A DNA stretch of 57,588 bases from Gammaproteobacteria bacterium. GTDB taxonomy: Bacteria; Pseudomonadota; Gammaproteobacteria; Steroidobacterales; Rariloculaceae. Location: NCBI GenBank assembly GCA_022820625.1, contig JAJEFE010000114.1, positions 1 through 57,588 on the forward strand, in the 5' to 3' direction. Below, piece after piece: positions 1 to 8,887 of the stretch. The notes under the pieces were generated by a model. It was not told the DNA's origin and made no database searches. It worked only from the letters and a program-made list of their open reading frames with translations. Numbering within the stretch: the first letter of the stretch is position 1; every line of letters starts with the position of its first letter. The translations under genes and the position numbers were made by a program.

Positions 1-114
1 CTGCCCTTGACCGCTTAATAATTTCGCCCGCCTTCCATGGCGGGCCCAAATCGGCGCGCGACGCTCCTGGCCATCCATGGCCCCGCGCCGCGCGCACGAC
101 GCGGTCAAGGGCAG
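1..114. repeat. Palindromic element with 14-bp terminal inverted repeats
   Basis: Bases 1-14 (CTGCCCTTGACCGC) are the exact reverse complement of bases 101-114. Inside lie a hairpin with 7-bp arms (26-32 and 39-45) and a second palindrome around 69-82, both centred on CCATGG. This looks like a MITE or REP/BIME-type extragenic element. It has no coding capacity. The left edge coincides with the window edge, so the element may extend further. Confidence 0.55.
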
Positions 115-164
115 TCCGCGCACGACCTCGCCAGGTTAGTGGTGGATTCCAGGTTTGTTGCTGG

Positions 165-1262
165 TTAAGGCTGGGGGAGGGTGACCGGGACTTCGTACTC
201 GTCTTCGGTGTAGCCGGCGGTGATGTAGAACCAGGCGGCTTCCATGGAGCATTCGGCTTGCAGGATGGGGCGGTCGGCGACCTTGGCCCAGGAGTGCTGG
301 ATGATCAGCGGTTCCGTCAGGTATTCGGGGTCGGTGATGGTGAATTCGCCCTTGAGCGCCATGCCGTCTTCTTCGAGCCGGTAGCGTTCGACCAGGTGCT
401 TGCGGTCGCTGGAGTGCAGGCCGATCTGGATGCCCCAGCGGTCGTCGACGAAGTGCGTGGTTTCGATGACCAGTACGTCGTCTTCGAAGTGGCCGGTGGA
501 GTGGCCCCAGGCGCTGGGTTCCGCCGGGGGGGCGGTATCCGGATTCATGTGGACGACGCGGGGTTGCGGCCAGAGGTCGCGGTCGATGATGATGGTGTCC
601 GCGTCTTCCCAGCGGAAGTTGTAGGCCATGGGCATCATCATCATGCGCGGCGGCCCCGGGTAGATGCATTCGTTCAGCGGGTTCTGGGACTCGTGGAACC
701 CGGCGACCAGCGCCATACCCCTTTCGTTCAGGGGCATGTCCGCCGGGGGTTCGCGGTAGGGGCTGACGGTGCGTGTCCAGAAGCCGGAGGGGAAGGATTC
801 CGCGGGCGGGACTTCGGCGTTGACGACGGAACCGGACGGCGGCTCCGCGCCGGTTTCTTCCAGGTACGCCTGCAATGAGCGGTTATCGGCGAACATTCGC
901 GGCCCATCGAGGGACTGCGCCCAGTCCAGGCCCATGTAGGGGCGGTCCGGGTCGCGGTCGTGGGCGCCGCTCCAGATGATCGGATCGCCGGGCTGGAAGG
1001 TGTCGGCGGCCCAGCCCAGGCGGGCCAGCGAGGGCGGATTCATGGACTCCACGGTGTATTGGACCACGTCGCCGTTTTCGTCCGGTACGTCGATGATCAG
1101 GTACACGTGGGGCACCTTCCAGAGATACTCGGCCACGACGCCCGCCTTGGTCTGCACGTTGTTGTTGTCCAGGCTCGCATGGGAGTGATGTGCCGCCGAT
1201 CCCGCGGCAAAGGCCAGCCCGGCGACGCCAGCGGCGCAGGAAATCGATTTCACCCGGTTCAT
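165..1262 (-). CDS. Exported DUF6152-like protein, 365 aa
   Basis: The protein starts with a signal peptide (about residues 1-24) followed by the AHHSHAS segment typical of DUF6152-type exported proteins, which begin with a His-rich motif just after the cleavage site. No enzyme motif is recognised. A Met-rich stretch lies mid-protein (PPRMMMMPMAY), and with the N-terminal histidines it could bind a metal, which is inference only. It is transcribed away from a second, shorter protein with the same N-terminal signature at 1503. Its stop is about 50 bases from the palindromic element at the window edge. The molecular function is unknown. Confidence 0.75.
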   Translation of the reverse strand: MNRVKSISCAAGVAGLAFAAGSAAHHSHASLDNNNVQTKAGVVAEYLWKVPHVYLIIDVPDENGDVVQYTVESMNPPSLARLGWAADTFQPGDPIIWSGAHDRDPDRPYMGLDWAQSLDGPRMFADNRSLQAYLEETGAEPPSGSVVNAEVPPAESFPSGFWTRTVSPYREPPADMPLNERGMALVAGFHESQNPLNECIYPGPPRMMMMPMAYNFRWEDADTIIIDRDLWPQPRVVHMNPDTAPPAEPSAWGHSTGHFEDDVLVIETTHFVDDRWGIQIGLHSSDRKHLVERYRLEEDGMALKGEFTITDPEYLTEPLIIQHSWAKVADRPILQAECSMEAAWFYITAGYTEDEYEVPVTLPQP

Positions 1263-1502
1263 CGGTACGTCTTCTCGCTGAGTCCTTTCACGGGATTCTA
1301 AGACAGGTTGGCTGTTTTCCGCGCCCTTCGCGGTCCAAATGTCTTGTGGGCTTCACATTTCTAAGCAGATATTCGAGGTTCGGAAAGGCAAACTAGTACC
1401 GATGAAATAGCGCTCGCGCCGCGGATACGCTGACCAAAAGCTCAGGGTGTCCGGCGCAGAGCGAAGTATCGATACGGACAGTTCACCAGCGGGTCAAGCG
1501 TC

Positions 1503-2081
1503 ATGAAGTGTTACAGGGTGTTTCTATTTGGTCTGGGCGTCCTGGTGCCGGCGCTCGCCGGCTCCCATCACAGCGTACCGGCGGAGTACGGCGACTCGGG
1601 TACGCCGACCCACTACATCGAGGGCACCATCAGCCGGGTCCTGTGGAACAATCCGCATATCTTCATCAATATCGTGACCTCCGGCGGAGAGGTCGAGGCG
1701 GGCGAGAACTGGCGCCTCACGACACACCCCGTCAACATCATGGAAGGGACGTACGGCTTCCGCAGCGATGAATTCAATGAGGGGGACGAGGTCAGGGTGT
1801 ACGGGTGGTTCCACCTGCGCGGCCAGCCGCTGTTCCAGATACGGGCGATCTCGGTCAACGATGGCGCGATGCAGTCGACGCTGCGGTTCTCCGATCTGCG
1901 GGATATCGTCAAGGGGACGCTGGCGGAGCAGCACATCATCCCGACGAGGAACATCAACGGCACCAGTCCCGCCCGGGCCGGCGCCGAGACGGTTCAGGCG
2001 CTGGGCGAGATGGGCTACCTGGACGAGCAGGGCAACGTCAATCTCCCGGACGAGATTCTGTATCCGGATTACTCGCTGTAG
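1503..2081 (+). CDS. Exported DUF6152 family protein, 192 aa
   Basis: A short signal peptide (about residues 1-20) is followed by SHHSVPAEY and a compact beta-rich domain (IEGTISRVLWNNPHIFINI), the usual pattern of DUF6152 proteins. It shares the His-His N-terminus and the 'W..PH.fi.i' pattern with the divergent gene at 165-1262, so the two are probably distant paralogues. The gene precedes the molybdoenzyme operon on the same strand with a gap of about 200 bases, so co-transcription is possible but not shown. The function of the family is not established. The ATG start is chosen because it yields an intact signal peptide. Confidence 0.75.
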   Translation: MKCYRVFLFGLGVLVPALAGSHHSVPAEYGDSGTPTHYIEGTISRVLWNNPHIFINIVTSGGEVEAGENWRLTTHPVNIMEGTYGFRSDEFNEGDEVRVYGWFHLRGQPLFQIRAISVNDGAMQSTLRFSDLRDIVKGTLAEQHIIPTRNINGTSPARAGAETVQALGEMGYLDEQGNVNLPDEILYPDYSL

Positions 2082-2278
2082 ACGTGGCGCGGCCGGCCGG
2101 TCTCGGCCACGCATGATTCAGCGTCTCGCCGGAGTTTGCGGGACGGAATCGGGCGATACCGCCAAACATCGCATGAGATCGTGTATTCATCGCGCGTATG
2201 GTTGTCTATTCGGGCAAATTTTCATACGATGCGACTAAATAAAAACACGCTGCAAACACTATTTTCAGGTGGCTTTCA

Positions 2279-2965
2279 ATGACCGACGAAAAAACGCTTG
2301 TTTCAGGAATTGATGTACCCACGCCCGCGTCCGGCACGGACGATGTCGGCGTGCTCGGGTCGATCGGCAGGGTCGGTGCGTCGAGGCGTCAGTTCATCAA
2401 GGGGGTAATCTCCTCCGGAGCCGCCGTAAGTTCCGCCGGGTACGTATTCGGCGGCATGGCGGGTTGCGCGACCGAAGAGGCGCCGATGGCCGGTGGCGTC
2501 GAGCGGCTGATCAGCCTCAACGTCAACGGCGAAACCCGCCGCGTGGACGTGCTGCCCTACGAAACGCTGGCCATGACGCTCCGGTACAAGCTGGGTCTGA
2601 CCGGTACCAAGCTGGGATGCGACCGGGCCGAATGCGGTGCCTGCACGGTGCTGCTGGACGGCGTCTCCACGTATTCGTGCTCAACGCTGACGCACACCGT
2701 GCGAGGCCGCGCCATCCGGACCGTCGAAGGCCTGGAAGGCCCCAATGGCGAGTTGCACCCGGTGCAGCAGGCGATGATCGACGAGCTGGGACCGCAGTGC
2801 GGTTTCTGCACGCCGGGCCAGGTGATGGCGGCGGTGGCTCTGATGGAGGCGAACCCAAGCCCTACCCGGGATGAGGCGCGGTTTGCCCTGTCGGGCAACC
2901 TCTGCCGGTGCGGGGCCTACGATCATTATCTGAATTCCGTGATGCGCGCTGCGCAGAGCGCCTGA
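2279..2965 (+). CDS. Tat-exported (2Fe-2S) subunit of xanthine dehydrogenase-family molybdoenzyme
   Basis: This is the electron-transfer subunit of a molybdenum hydroxylase. A long N-terminus carries a twin-arginine motif (SRRQFIKG, Arg36-Arg37) and a hydrophobic stretch, so the complex is probably exported by Tat. The plant-type 2Fe-2S cluster ligands are Cys114, Cys119, Cys122 and Cys134. The second cluster has Cys174, Cys177, Cys209 and Cys211 (CGFC and CRC). A strong ribosome site (AGGTGG) lies 7 bases before the ATG. The Mo subunit starts 1 base after the stop. Only this subunit has a Tat signal, so the others would have to travel with it, as in PaoABC-like enzymes. The substrate is unknown. 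Confidence 0.93.
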   Translation: MTDEKTLVSGIDVPTPASGTDDVGVLGSIGRVGASRRQFIKGVISSGAAVSSAGYVFGGMAGCATEEAPMAGGVERLISLNVNGETRRVDVLPYETLAMTLRYKLGLTGTKLGCDRAECGACTVLLDGVSTYSCSTLTHTVRGRAIRTVEGLEGPNGELHPVQQAMIDELGPQCGFCTPGQVMAAVALMEANPSPTRDEARFALSGNLCRCGAYDHYLNSVMRAAQSA

Positions 2966-2966
2966 G

Positions 2967-5378
2967 ATGGCTTATACACTGCTTGGAAAGGACTTCACCC
3001 CGCCGGATGTGCGGGCGAAGGTTACGGGCGGTGCCAAGTATGCCGAGGACTTCCGTGCTGAGGGCATGGCGTTCTGCAAACTTTTGCTGAGTCCCGCGCC
3101 CCATGCGCGCGTCGTCAACGTGGATGTCTCCGCAGCGCTCGAGATGGAAGGCGTTCTGGGCGTCCTCCAGGCTTCCGAGCTGCGGGCGCCGCCGCCGCCG
3201 GTGGAGCCTGCGCTCACCGACGAGCCGCTTTTCGTGGGCCAGCCGATCCTGGCCGTGGCCGCCGAGAACGAAACCATCGCGTCGGACGCCCTGGACGGCA
3301 TCACCTACGACCTCGAACCGTTGCCGTTCACCGTCGATCCGCTTGAGGCGCTCTATCCGGGCGGCCCCAGTGCTCGGCAGGACGGCAACGCCGCCGTTGT
3401 CAACTACGGCAATACCGTCGTGGAGACCCGGCACTGGACGGCGCAGGACTTCGCTGCCGCGGGTGACGGGCAGCTTCCCACCGGGGAACCCAACATGGAG
3501 TGGTCCTACGGCGACGTCGATCAGGCGCTCGCCGATGCGGCGCTGGTACTGGACGAGAGCTTCGTCACGGCGGGACTGGCCCATCACAGCATGGAGCCGC
3601 GCACCACCATGGCCTGGTGGGAGAACGGCAAGTGCCATCTCCACGGCTCGGTTCAGAGCCAGAGCTTCTCCATGCCGATTCTGGCGGGCATGCTGGACAT
3701 GGCGCAGGAAGACATCGTCTTCGTGTCGGAGTATTGCGGCGGCGGATTCGGTTCCAAGGCCGTGCCCTTCCCCAGCATGGCGATACCGGTCAATCTCTCC
3801 CGCAAGATCGGCCGCCCGGTCATGATGCGCCTGACCCGCCACGAGGAATACTACCTGGGGCTCGCCCGGACGGGCTTGCAGGGCCGGATTCGCCTCGGAT
3901 TCAGCGCGGAGGGACGGGTGACGGCCGCTGACCTGTTCCTGATCCAGGAAAACGGCCCTCACGCCGGGTTCCCTAACCTCACCGGCGCCGCTGCGGGCGT
4001 GTCGGCGATGTACCAGCCGGAGTCGATGCGCTTCCGCGGCGTAGGCGTGTTCACCAATACACCGCCGCGCATGGCCCAGCGCGGACCGGGCTACAACGAA
4101 ATGTCCGCTGCGATCGAGCCGCTGATCGACAAGGCGGCGCGGGAACTGGATCTCGATCGCCTTGCAATCCGCATGATCAATGCACCGGGCGAGGGCGCCA
4201 CGGTGGGTCCGCAACGGACTCCGCTGACCAGCGCGTTCCTGCCCGAAGCGCTGACCATGGCCGCCGAGCAGTTCAACTGGGAGGAGCGCAGGGCGCTGAG
4301 CGGTCAGCGCAACGGCTCGAAGGTGACCGGCGTGGGCGTCGGCCTGGCATACCATCCCGCCGGCAACAACGGCTTTGACGGGCTGGTGCGCTTGACGCCG
4401 GAAGGCAAGCTCCACATCCACACCGGTGTGGGCAATCTCGGCACCTACTCCCACAGCGCCACCTCCCGCGTGGCCGCGGAAATCCTCAAGTGCGACTGGG
4501 CCGACTGCATCATCGAGCGCGGCGACAGCCGCCGCCACCTGCCGCACAACCAGGGGCAGTTCGGCAGCAACACTTCGTTCACCATGAGCCGCACCAACTA
4601 CGTGGCGGCAATGGACGCGGTGGCCAAGTTGAAGGAGATCGCCGCCATGGACCTCGGCGGATCGCCCGAGGACTACGACATCGGCGGCCATCGCGTCTTC
4701 GCCACGGATGACGAGTCGAAATTCCTGACCTATCCGGATGCGGCCCGGAGGGCGATCGAACTGGGCGGCAAGTTTTCCGGCGAAGAGGCGCCGGAGGACA
4801 TCAACCCCACCACGCAGATGGCCGTCGCGGGTCTGGCCGGCACAGGCCTGATCGGCGTAGCCAGGGACAACATCGAACTGAACGGGCAGCCCGCGGCCCA
4901 TGTCGCCGGCTGCGCCATGGTGGAACTGGACCTGGAGACGGGCCACGTGGAGGTCGTCGATTACGCCGGGGCGGTTGACTGCGGTACGGTCGTGCATCCC
5001 ATGAGCCTTGCGACCCAGACCAAGGGCGGCGCGGTGATGGGAATCGGCATGGCCCGCTACGAGCGCCACATCTACGACCGGCAGAACGGTCTGCCGGGCT
5101 CGATCGGGTTCCACCAGGCGAAGCCGCCTTCCTACCTGGACGTGCCCGCGGAGATGCAGACCGGTGCGGTCGATATGCCCGACCCGGAAAATCCGGTGGG
5201 CATCAAGGGTGTGGGTGAACCGGTCATGGGCGCCGCGCTGGCCGCGGTGCTCAATGCCATCTCCGATGCCATGGGCGGGCACGTCTTCAATCGCACCCCG
5301 GTGACCCCCGACATGATCGTCAACGCGCTGGCGGGCCGGGAACAATCCCACGGCCCGCTGGATGTCAATACAGCCTGA
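2967..5378 (+). CDS. Xanthine dehydrogenase-family molybdopterin-binding subunit, 803 aa
   Basis: This is the catalytic Mo-cofactor subunit of an aldehyde or N-heterocycle hydroxylase. The N-terminal a/b hammerhead domain (about residues 10-120) is followed by the molybdopterin-binding domains (EYCGGGFGSK; QRGPGYNEM). The catalytic glutamate is visible in GVGEP (Glu751) near the C-terminus, as in the whole family. It has no signal peptide of its own, which fits co-export with the Tat-tagged small subunit. It lies between the 2Fe-2S and FAD subunits with gaps of 1 and 12 bases. No XdhC-type maturation chaperone is in the window. The sequence does not reveal the substrate; aldehydes, purines and pyridines are all possible. 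Confidence 0.93.
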   Translation: MAYTLLGKDFTPPDVRAKVTGGAKYAEDFRAEGMAFCKLLLSPAPHARVVNVDVSAALEMEGVLGVLQASELRAPPPPVEPALTDEPLFVGQPILAVAAENETIASDALDGITYDLEPLPFTVDPLEALYPGGPSARQDGNAAVVNYGNTVVETRHWTAQDFAAAGDGQLPTGEPNMEWSYGDVDQALADAALVLDESFVTAGLAHHSMEPRTTMAWWENGKCHLHGSVQSQSFSMPILAGMLDMAQEDIVFVSEYCGGGFGSKAVPFPSMAIPVNLSRKIGRPVMMRLTRHEEYYLGLARTGLQGRIRLGFSAEGRVTAADLFLIQENGPHAGFPNLTGAAAGVSAMYQPESMRFRGVGVFTNTPPRMAQRGPGYNEMSAAIEPLIDKAARELDLDRLAIRMINAPGEGATVGPQRTPLTSAFLPEALTMAAEQFNWEERRALSGQRNGSKVTGVGVGLAYHPAGNNGFDGLVRLTPEGKLHIHTGVGNLGTYSHSATSRVAAEILKCDWADCIIERGDSRRHLPHNQGQFGSNTSFTMSRTNYVAAMDAVAKLKEIAAMDLGGSPEDYDIGGHRVFATDDESKFLTYPDAARRAIELGGKFSGEEAPEDINPTTQMAVAGLAGTGLIGVARDNIELNGQPAAHVAGCAMVELDLETGHVEVVDYAGAVDCGTVVHPMSLATQTKGGAVMGIGMARYERHIYDRQNGLPGSIGFHQAKPPSYLDVPAEMQTGAVDMPDPENPVGIKGVGEPVMGAALAAVLNAISDAMGGHVFNRTPVTPDMIVNALAGREQSHGPLDVNTA

Positions 5379-5390
5379 AGGAGCAAAGCC

Positions 5391-6380
5391 ATGTCCAAAG
5401 ACATGATGCGTGCATTTGAACTCTATCAACCCGACAGCGTGGAAAACGCCGTTGAGCTACTGGGCCGTTTCGGCGCCGATGGATGGGCGATGGCCGGGGG
5501 CAACGATACCCTCGACTGGTTCAAGGACCGGGTAAAGTATGCCGGCTCCGTGGTCGACCTGTCGGGGGTGGAAGCCCTCCGCGGGATCCGAGAGACGGCC
5601 GACGGCGTTGAAATCGGCGCCATGACGACGCTCACCGAGATCGAGTCCAGCCCGCTGATCCAGGAGCGTTACAGCGTTCTGGCGGATTCGGCGCGCCGCG
5701 TCGCGAGCCCGCAGATCCGCAACACCGGCACCATCGGCGGCAACGTCGCCCAGGACACGCGCTGCTGGTACTACCGCTACGGCGTGGACTGCTACCGCGC
5801 CGGCGGCAACAGTTGCTATGCGGATACGCCGCAGGGCCAGAACCGCGAGCACTGCCTGTGGGGCGCCGACCGCTGTATCGCCGTAACTCCATCGGATACG
5901 GCACCGGCGCTGGTCGTGCTGGATGCCCGCATGGTGATCGTGAACGGCGACGGAGAGCGCGAGGTGCCGGCGGAGGAATTCTTCATCGGACCGGAAATCG
6001 ACATCGAGCGGATGACGGTGCTGGAGCCGGGAGACCTGTTGACCGCGATCCGCATTCCCAACGACTGGGCCGGCGCGCAGTTCTACTTCGAGAAAGTCGC
6101 CGACCGCAACACCTGGGACTTTCCGCTGGTGAACATCGCCTCGGCCATGTTCGTGGAAGGCGGAGCGGTATCACGCATCCGCATGGCGGCCGGCGCGGTG
6201 GAGTGCGTGCCGCGGCGGCTCTCCGTTGTGGAGGAAATCGTGACCGGCAGCGCGCCGGACGAAGAGACCGCGGCTCTCGCGGGTCAGGCGGCCGTGCGCG
6301 GTGCGACGCCCTTCAACTACAACCACTTCAAGATCCCGCTGCTGGAAAACCTGGTCAAGCGCGCCATTCGAGATTCGTGA
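5391..6380 (+). CDS. FAD-binding subunit with extra Cys-rich (4Fe-4S-type) insertion
   Basis: This is the flavin subunit of the molybdoenzyme. FAD-binding motifs AGGNDTL (about 36-42) and TIGGNVAQDTR (about 114-124) are present. An insertion contains Cys125, Cys134, Cys142 and Cys155 plus Cys162. This resembles the 4Fe-4S-carrying loop of 4-hydroxybenzoyl-CoA reductase HcrB and of PaoB/YagS-like subunits, so a third Fe-S centre is likely. A ribosome site (GGAG) precedes the ATG. The C-terminal CO-dehydrogenase-flavoprotein domain is complete. The next genes encode a membrane microprotein and a cytochrome b, so electrons may leave the FAD or Fe-S centres toward the membrane rather than to soluble NAD or O2. 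Confidence 0.92.
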   Translation: MSKDMMRAFELYQPDSVENAVELLGRFGADGWAMAGGNDTLDWFKDRVKYAGSVVDLSGVEALRGIRETADGVEIGAMTTLTEIESSPLIQERYSVLADSARRVASPQIRNTGTIGGNVAQDTRCWYYRYGVDCYRAGGNSCYADTPQGQNREHCLWGADRCIAVTPSDTAPALVVLDARMVIVNGDGEREVPAEEFFIGPEIDIERMTVLEPGDLLTAIRIPNDWAGAQFYFEKVADRNTWDFPLVNIASAMFVEGGAVSRIRMAAGAVECVPRRLSVVEEIVTGSAPDEETAALAGQAAVRGATPFNYNHFKIPLLENLVKRAIRDS

Positions 6381-6436
6381 CGGCCTGCAGCGGCCTTCAC
6401 GGAATTACGGACGCTCTCTCCTGAGCGCGCGGCCCG

Positions 6437-6595
6437 ATGGAGTTGTTGCGAACCAGCCGTGACGTCTGGGGCCAGGAGGTCCTGCAGGGCATGTCCTGGG
6501 ATCTGATTCCGGTTTTCTTCGGCGCAGGCGCCGCCATCATTCTCTGCCACCTGCTGTATCGCTGGTTGCTGGCCCCGAAGGGCCAATCCAGGTAG
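6437..6595 (+). CDS. 52-aa single-span membrane microprotein in molybdoenzyme operon
   Basis: This short frame runs from ATG at 6437 to TAG at 6593-6595. The protein begins MELLRTSRDVW, has a hydrophobic segment at about residues 22-44 (IPVFFGAGAAIILCHLLYRW) and ends with a basic tail (APKGQSR). The gene sits 56 bases after the FAD subunit and 3 bases before the cytochrome b gene on the same strand, which argues for translation as part of the operon. It may be a small membrane anchor or an assembly subunit linking the enzyme to cytochrome b. The function is inferred only from topology and position. Confidence 0.7.
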   Translation: MELLRTSRDVWGQEVLQGMSWDLIPVFFGAGAAIILCHLLYRWLLAPKGQSR

Positions 6596-6598
6596 GGC

Positions 6599-7240
6599 AT
6601 GCCGGAAGACGCCCGGAGGCTGACGCGCCACGCGTTGATCGATCGCCTGCTTCACTGGGGAATGGCGATTTCAACGCTCATCCTGCTGGGAACCGCGTTC
6701 CTGCCCATCCTGGGCATCGAGTTCGCGTGGGTCACCATTCACTGGGTCAGCGGCATCGTCCTCACCGTGCTCGTGATCGCGCACACGGTTCGCGCCTCCT
6801 TCTGGCAGGACCTGGGCTCCATGTGGATCGACAAGGCGGACCTGCGCGACACCATGCAACTGGCTCGCTGGAACCTCCGCATGAGCGCCCGGCCGCCCGG
6901 ATTGCCCGGCAAGTACTCGCTCGCGCAGAAGCTGATCCACCATGTGTTCACGCTGACGGGACTGGCGGCCATCGTGACCGGCGGGCTGATGATGGTGAAG
7001 ATCGACACCCCCTGGTGGGAGCGCAATCCCTACTGGCTCGGGGAGGACGTCTTCGGCGTGATCTACGTGATCCACGATCTCGCGGCGCTGGCACTGATCA
7101 CGCTGGTCATGGTTCACGTCTACTTCGCGCTGAGACCAGAGAAATTGCACTTCACCCGCTCCATGTTTCTCGGCTGGATCACCCGGCGCGAGTACAATGA
7201 GCATCATGACAGCGCTCGTTGGGCCGTGGATGCGGATTGA
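6599..7240 (+). CDS. Cytochrome b561/HyaC-FdnI-type membrane subunit, 213 aa
   Basis: This is a four-helix cytochrome b of the b561/hydrogenase-formate dehydrogenase gamma type. Membrane segments lie at about 17-37, 47-66, 115-137 and 160-182. Histidines suited to heme ligation occur in LLHWG (helix 1), TIHWVSG and IAHTVR (helix 2), LIHHVF (helix 3) and IHDLAAL and VMVHVYF (helix 4). Placement directly after the molybdoenzyme genes suggests it passes electrons from the exported enzyme to the quinone pool. Most xanthine-dehydrogenase-family enzymes lack such a subunit, which makes the arrangement notable. The start follows the microprotein stop by 3 bases. Confidence 0.88.
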   Translation: MPEDARRLTRHALIDRLLHWGMAISTLILLGTAFLPILGIEFAWVTIHWVSGIVLTVLVIAHTVRASFWQDLGSMWIDKADLRDTMQLARWNLRMSARPPGLPGKYSLAQKLIHHVFTLTGLAAIVTGGLMMVKIDTPWWERNPYWLGEDVFGVIYVIHDLAALALITLVMVHVYFALRPEKLHFTRSMFLGWITRREYNEHHDSARWAVDAD

Positions 7241-7276
7241 CCGGATGATGCGGCCACCCGAACTCAAACGGATGCA

Positions 7277-7298
7277 GACAACCGGGATGCCGGTTGTC
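7277..7298 (+). terminator. Perfect 9-bp hairpin after the molybdoenzyme operon
   Basis: GACAACCGG (7277-7285) and CCGGTTGTC (7290-7298) form a perfect 9-bp stem with a GATG loop, 36 bases after the cytochrome b stop. No T-run follows, so it may only stabilise or punctuate the transcript rather than act as a classical intrinsic terminator. Confidence 0.4.
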
Positions 7299-7351
7299 GC
7301 TCGGTGCCGATGGGTTCGCCGCGAGTGCCAGCAGCCATCGGAGGGCGCACC

Positions 7352-7756
7352 TTGAATCTTGACGAACGAATCGACGCCATCGAGGCGGGCTACGAGTTCA
7401 TGCTGGCTTATGCGGCCCAGGGCCGCCTCACCGACAGCGACGCCGGCGGTTCGGGCGTGGGATTTCAGCTAAGGGAATTCCTCGGCAAGATGGAAACCGC
7501 CCTGGACGGACTGGGCGACGAAGTTGCGGCGGCAGCCCGGCAACACGGGGCCTCGGGCCGTGGCGTGGAGGATTTCCTCGAAGCCGTGGCCGAGGACGCC
7601 CGCAAGTCCCTGAGCCTGGTCCGCCTGGTCAATTCGCGGCCCGACATCAGTTCCATGCTCATCGACAACGTCAACGGGTCCATTCACCTGAGGGCGCTGC
7701 TGACGGACCTGTTTGTCGTTGCCGAAGCATTCAAGGGCGGGGGAAGCGACGGATAG
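7352..7756 (+). CDS. Hypothetical protein, 134 aa; C-terminal half duplicated at 15.4 kb
   Basis: The function is not recognised. The chosen start is TTG at 7352 because GGAGGG lies about 7 bases upstream; an upstream ATG in the same frame at 7304 has no such site. The protein is soluble, mostly alpha-helical and acidic (LDERIDAIEAGYEF; VEDFLEAVAEDARK), with no signal peptide. Its last 70 residues, from RQHGASG onward, recur with few changes at 15406-15621. The strong conservation of that C-terminal part between the two copies (ISSMLIDNVNGSIHLRALL) implies either a recent duplication or selection. The next gene is convergent. Confidence 0.65.
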   Translation: MNLDERIDAIEAGYEFMLAYAAQGRLTDSDAGGSGVGFQLREFLGKMETALDGLGDEVAAAARQHGASGRGVEDFLEAVAEDARKSLSLVRLVNSRPDISSMLIDNVNGSIHLRALLTDLFVVAEAFKGGGSDG

Positions 7757-7769
7757 TCGCCAGGCTGCC

Positions 7770-8864
7770 CTAACGGGACAGCCAGACGATGAAGCGTTCG
7801 TTCAGTTCGTCGCCGTTATCGCTCCACCACCGCCAGTCGCTGTGCACCGCACGCCGGGTGTTCTCGGGCGTGTTGGGCATGTGTGGCCTCATTTCAATGC
7901 CCGTTTCGAAGTGTGTCGTCACCAGCGCTTCGGCGGACTTTCGCACCGGACTGTAGGCGATGTATCCGCCGACGCGGGCCATCGACGACGGCCGTGAGGC
8001 GAATTCGATGAACTGCATCGCTTCGGCCAGCCGGGGCGTGCCGGCGAGCACCGCCAATTGGGTGAAATCCAGTACCTGCCCGTCCCAGACGATCACGAAC
8101 GGCTGGCCTTCCAGTACCTGAGCGTTGAAGATGCGTCCGTTGTACGCGGTCGTCATGAGCACTTCGCCGTCGGCCAGCATCTGCGGGGGCTGTGCGCCGG
8201 CTTCCCACCACACCGCCTGGTCCTTGATGGTGTCGAGTTTGCGGAAGGCCCGATCGAGCCCTTCTTCGGTGTCCAGGACAGCGTAGATGTCGTTCGCCGG
8301 CACGCCGTCGGCCAGCAGCGCGAACTCAAGGTTTACGGCTGGGATACGGCGCATTCCGCGCCGGCCCGGAAAGCGTTCCAGGTCGAAGAAGTCGTCGATG
8401 GTTTGCGGCACGGTGTCTCCGATCAACTCCGAGTTGTAGGCGACCACGGTGGAAAAGAACAGCAGCCCCATGCCACATTCGCTCAGCATGTCGGGATAGA
8501 AGTCGTCCTGCGGGCTCGAACCATCGACACCGGGCGCCAGTTCCGCAGGGTCGATGAATTCGAACAGGCCTTCGTCGCAGCCGGTAACGGCATCGTCCAG
8601 GTTCAGATCTACCACGTCCCAGTACACGGACCCTGCATCGACCTGCGCACGAATCTGCGCAAGACCGCCGTTGTAGTCCTCCAGCAGGACCTCGATGCCC
8701 GTCTCTTCGGTGAACGGCTTGTGGTAGGCCTCCTGACTGGCCCGCGCGTAGGAACCGCCGAACGACACCGCCGTGATCGACTGCGCCAACAGCGCCGTAC
8801 CGGGAAAACACAGCATCCAGACCGGAAAAATGACGCGGTAGGGCGTTCGGGTTGCCTGTTTCAT
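7770..8864 (-). CDS. Periplasmic ABC-type substrate-binding protein (PotD/spermidine-putrescine-like), 364 aa
   Basis: The mature protein follows a signal peptide (about residues 1-27, ending near LLAQ). The start SITAVSFGGSYARASQEAY is typical of polyamine-type binding proteins, in which VSFGGSY precedes the first helix. The start ATG at 8864 has GAGGAG upstream at good spacing. The predicted role is periplasmic capture of a small polyamine- or amino-acid-like solute for an ABC importer. No permease or ATPase gene is nearby, so it is an orphan here and its partner must be elsewhere. It lies between the unknown 134-aa gene and a truncated reductive-dehalogenase-like gene, and it has no counterpart in the second copy of that block at 15.4-16 kb. 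Confidence 0.85.
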   Translation of the reverse strand: MKQATRTPYRVIFPVWMLCFPGTALLAQSITAVSFGGSYARASQEAYHKPFTEETGIEVLLEDYNGGLAQIRAQVDAGSVYWDVVDLNLDDAVTGCDEGLFEFIDPAELAPGVDGSSPQDDFYPDMLSECGMGLLFFSTVVAYNSELIGDTVPQTIDDFFDLERFPGRRGMRRIPAVNLEFALLADGVPANDIYAVLDTEEGLDRAFRKLDTIKDQAVWWEAGAQPPQMLADGEVLMTTAYNGRIFNAQVLEGQPFVIVWDGQVLDFTQLAVLAGTPRLAEAMQFIEFASRPSSMARVGGYIAYSPVRKSAEALVTTHFETGIEMRPHMPNTPENTRRAVHSDWRWWSDNGDELNERFIVWLSR

Positions 8865-8887
8865 GACATGATCTCCTCGCCCGTCTT

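Noticed and set aside
2862..5429. 855-aa open frame on the minus strand across the molybdoenzyme gene
   Set aside because: It is antisense to a gene with clear family motifs; the long frame results from GC-rich third positions. Its translation is rich in Arg, His and Gly with no domain.
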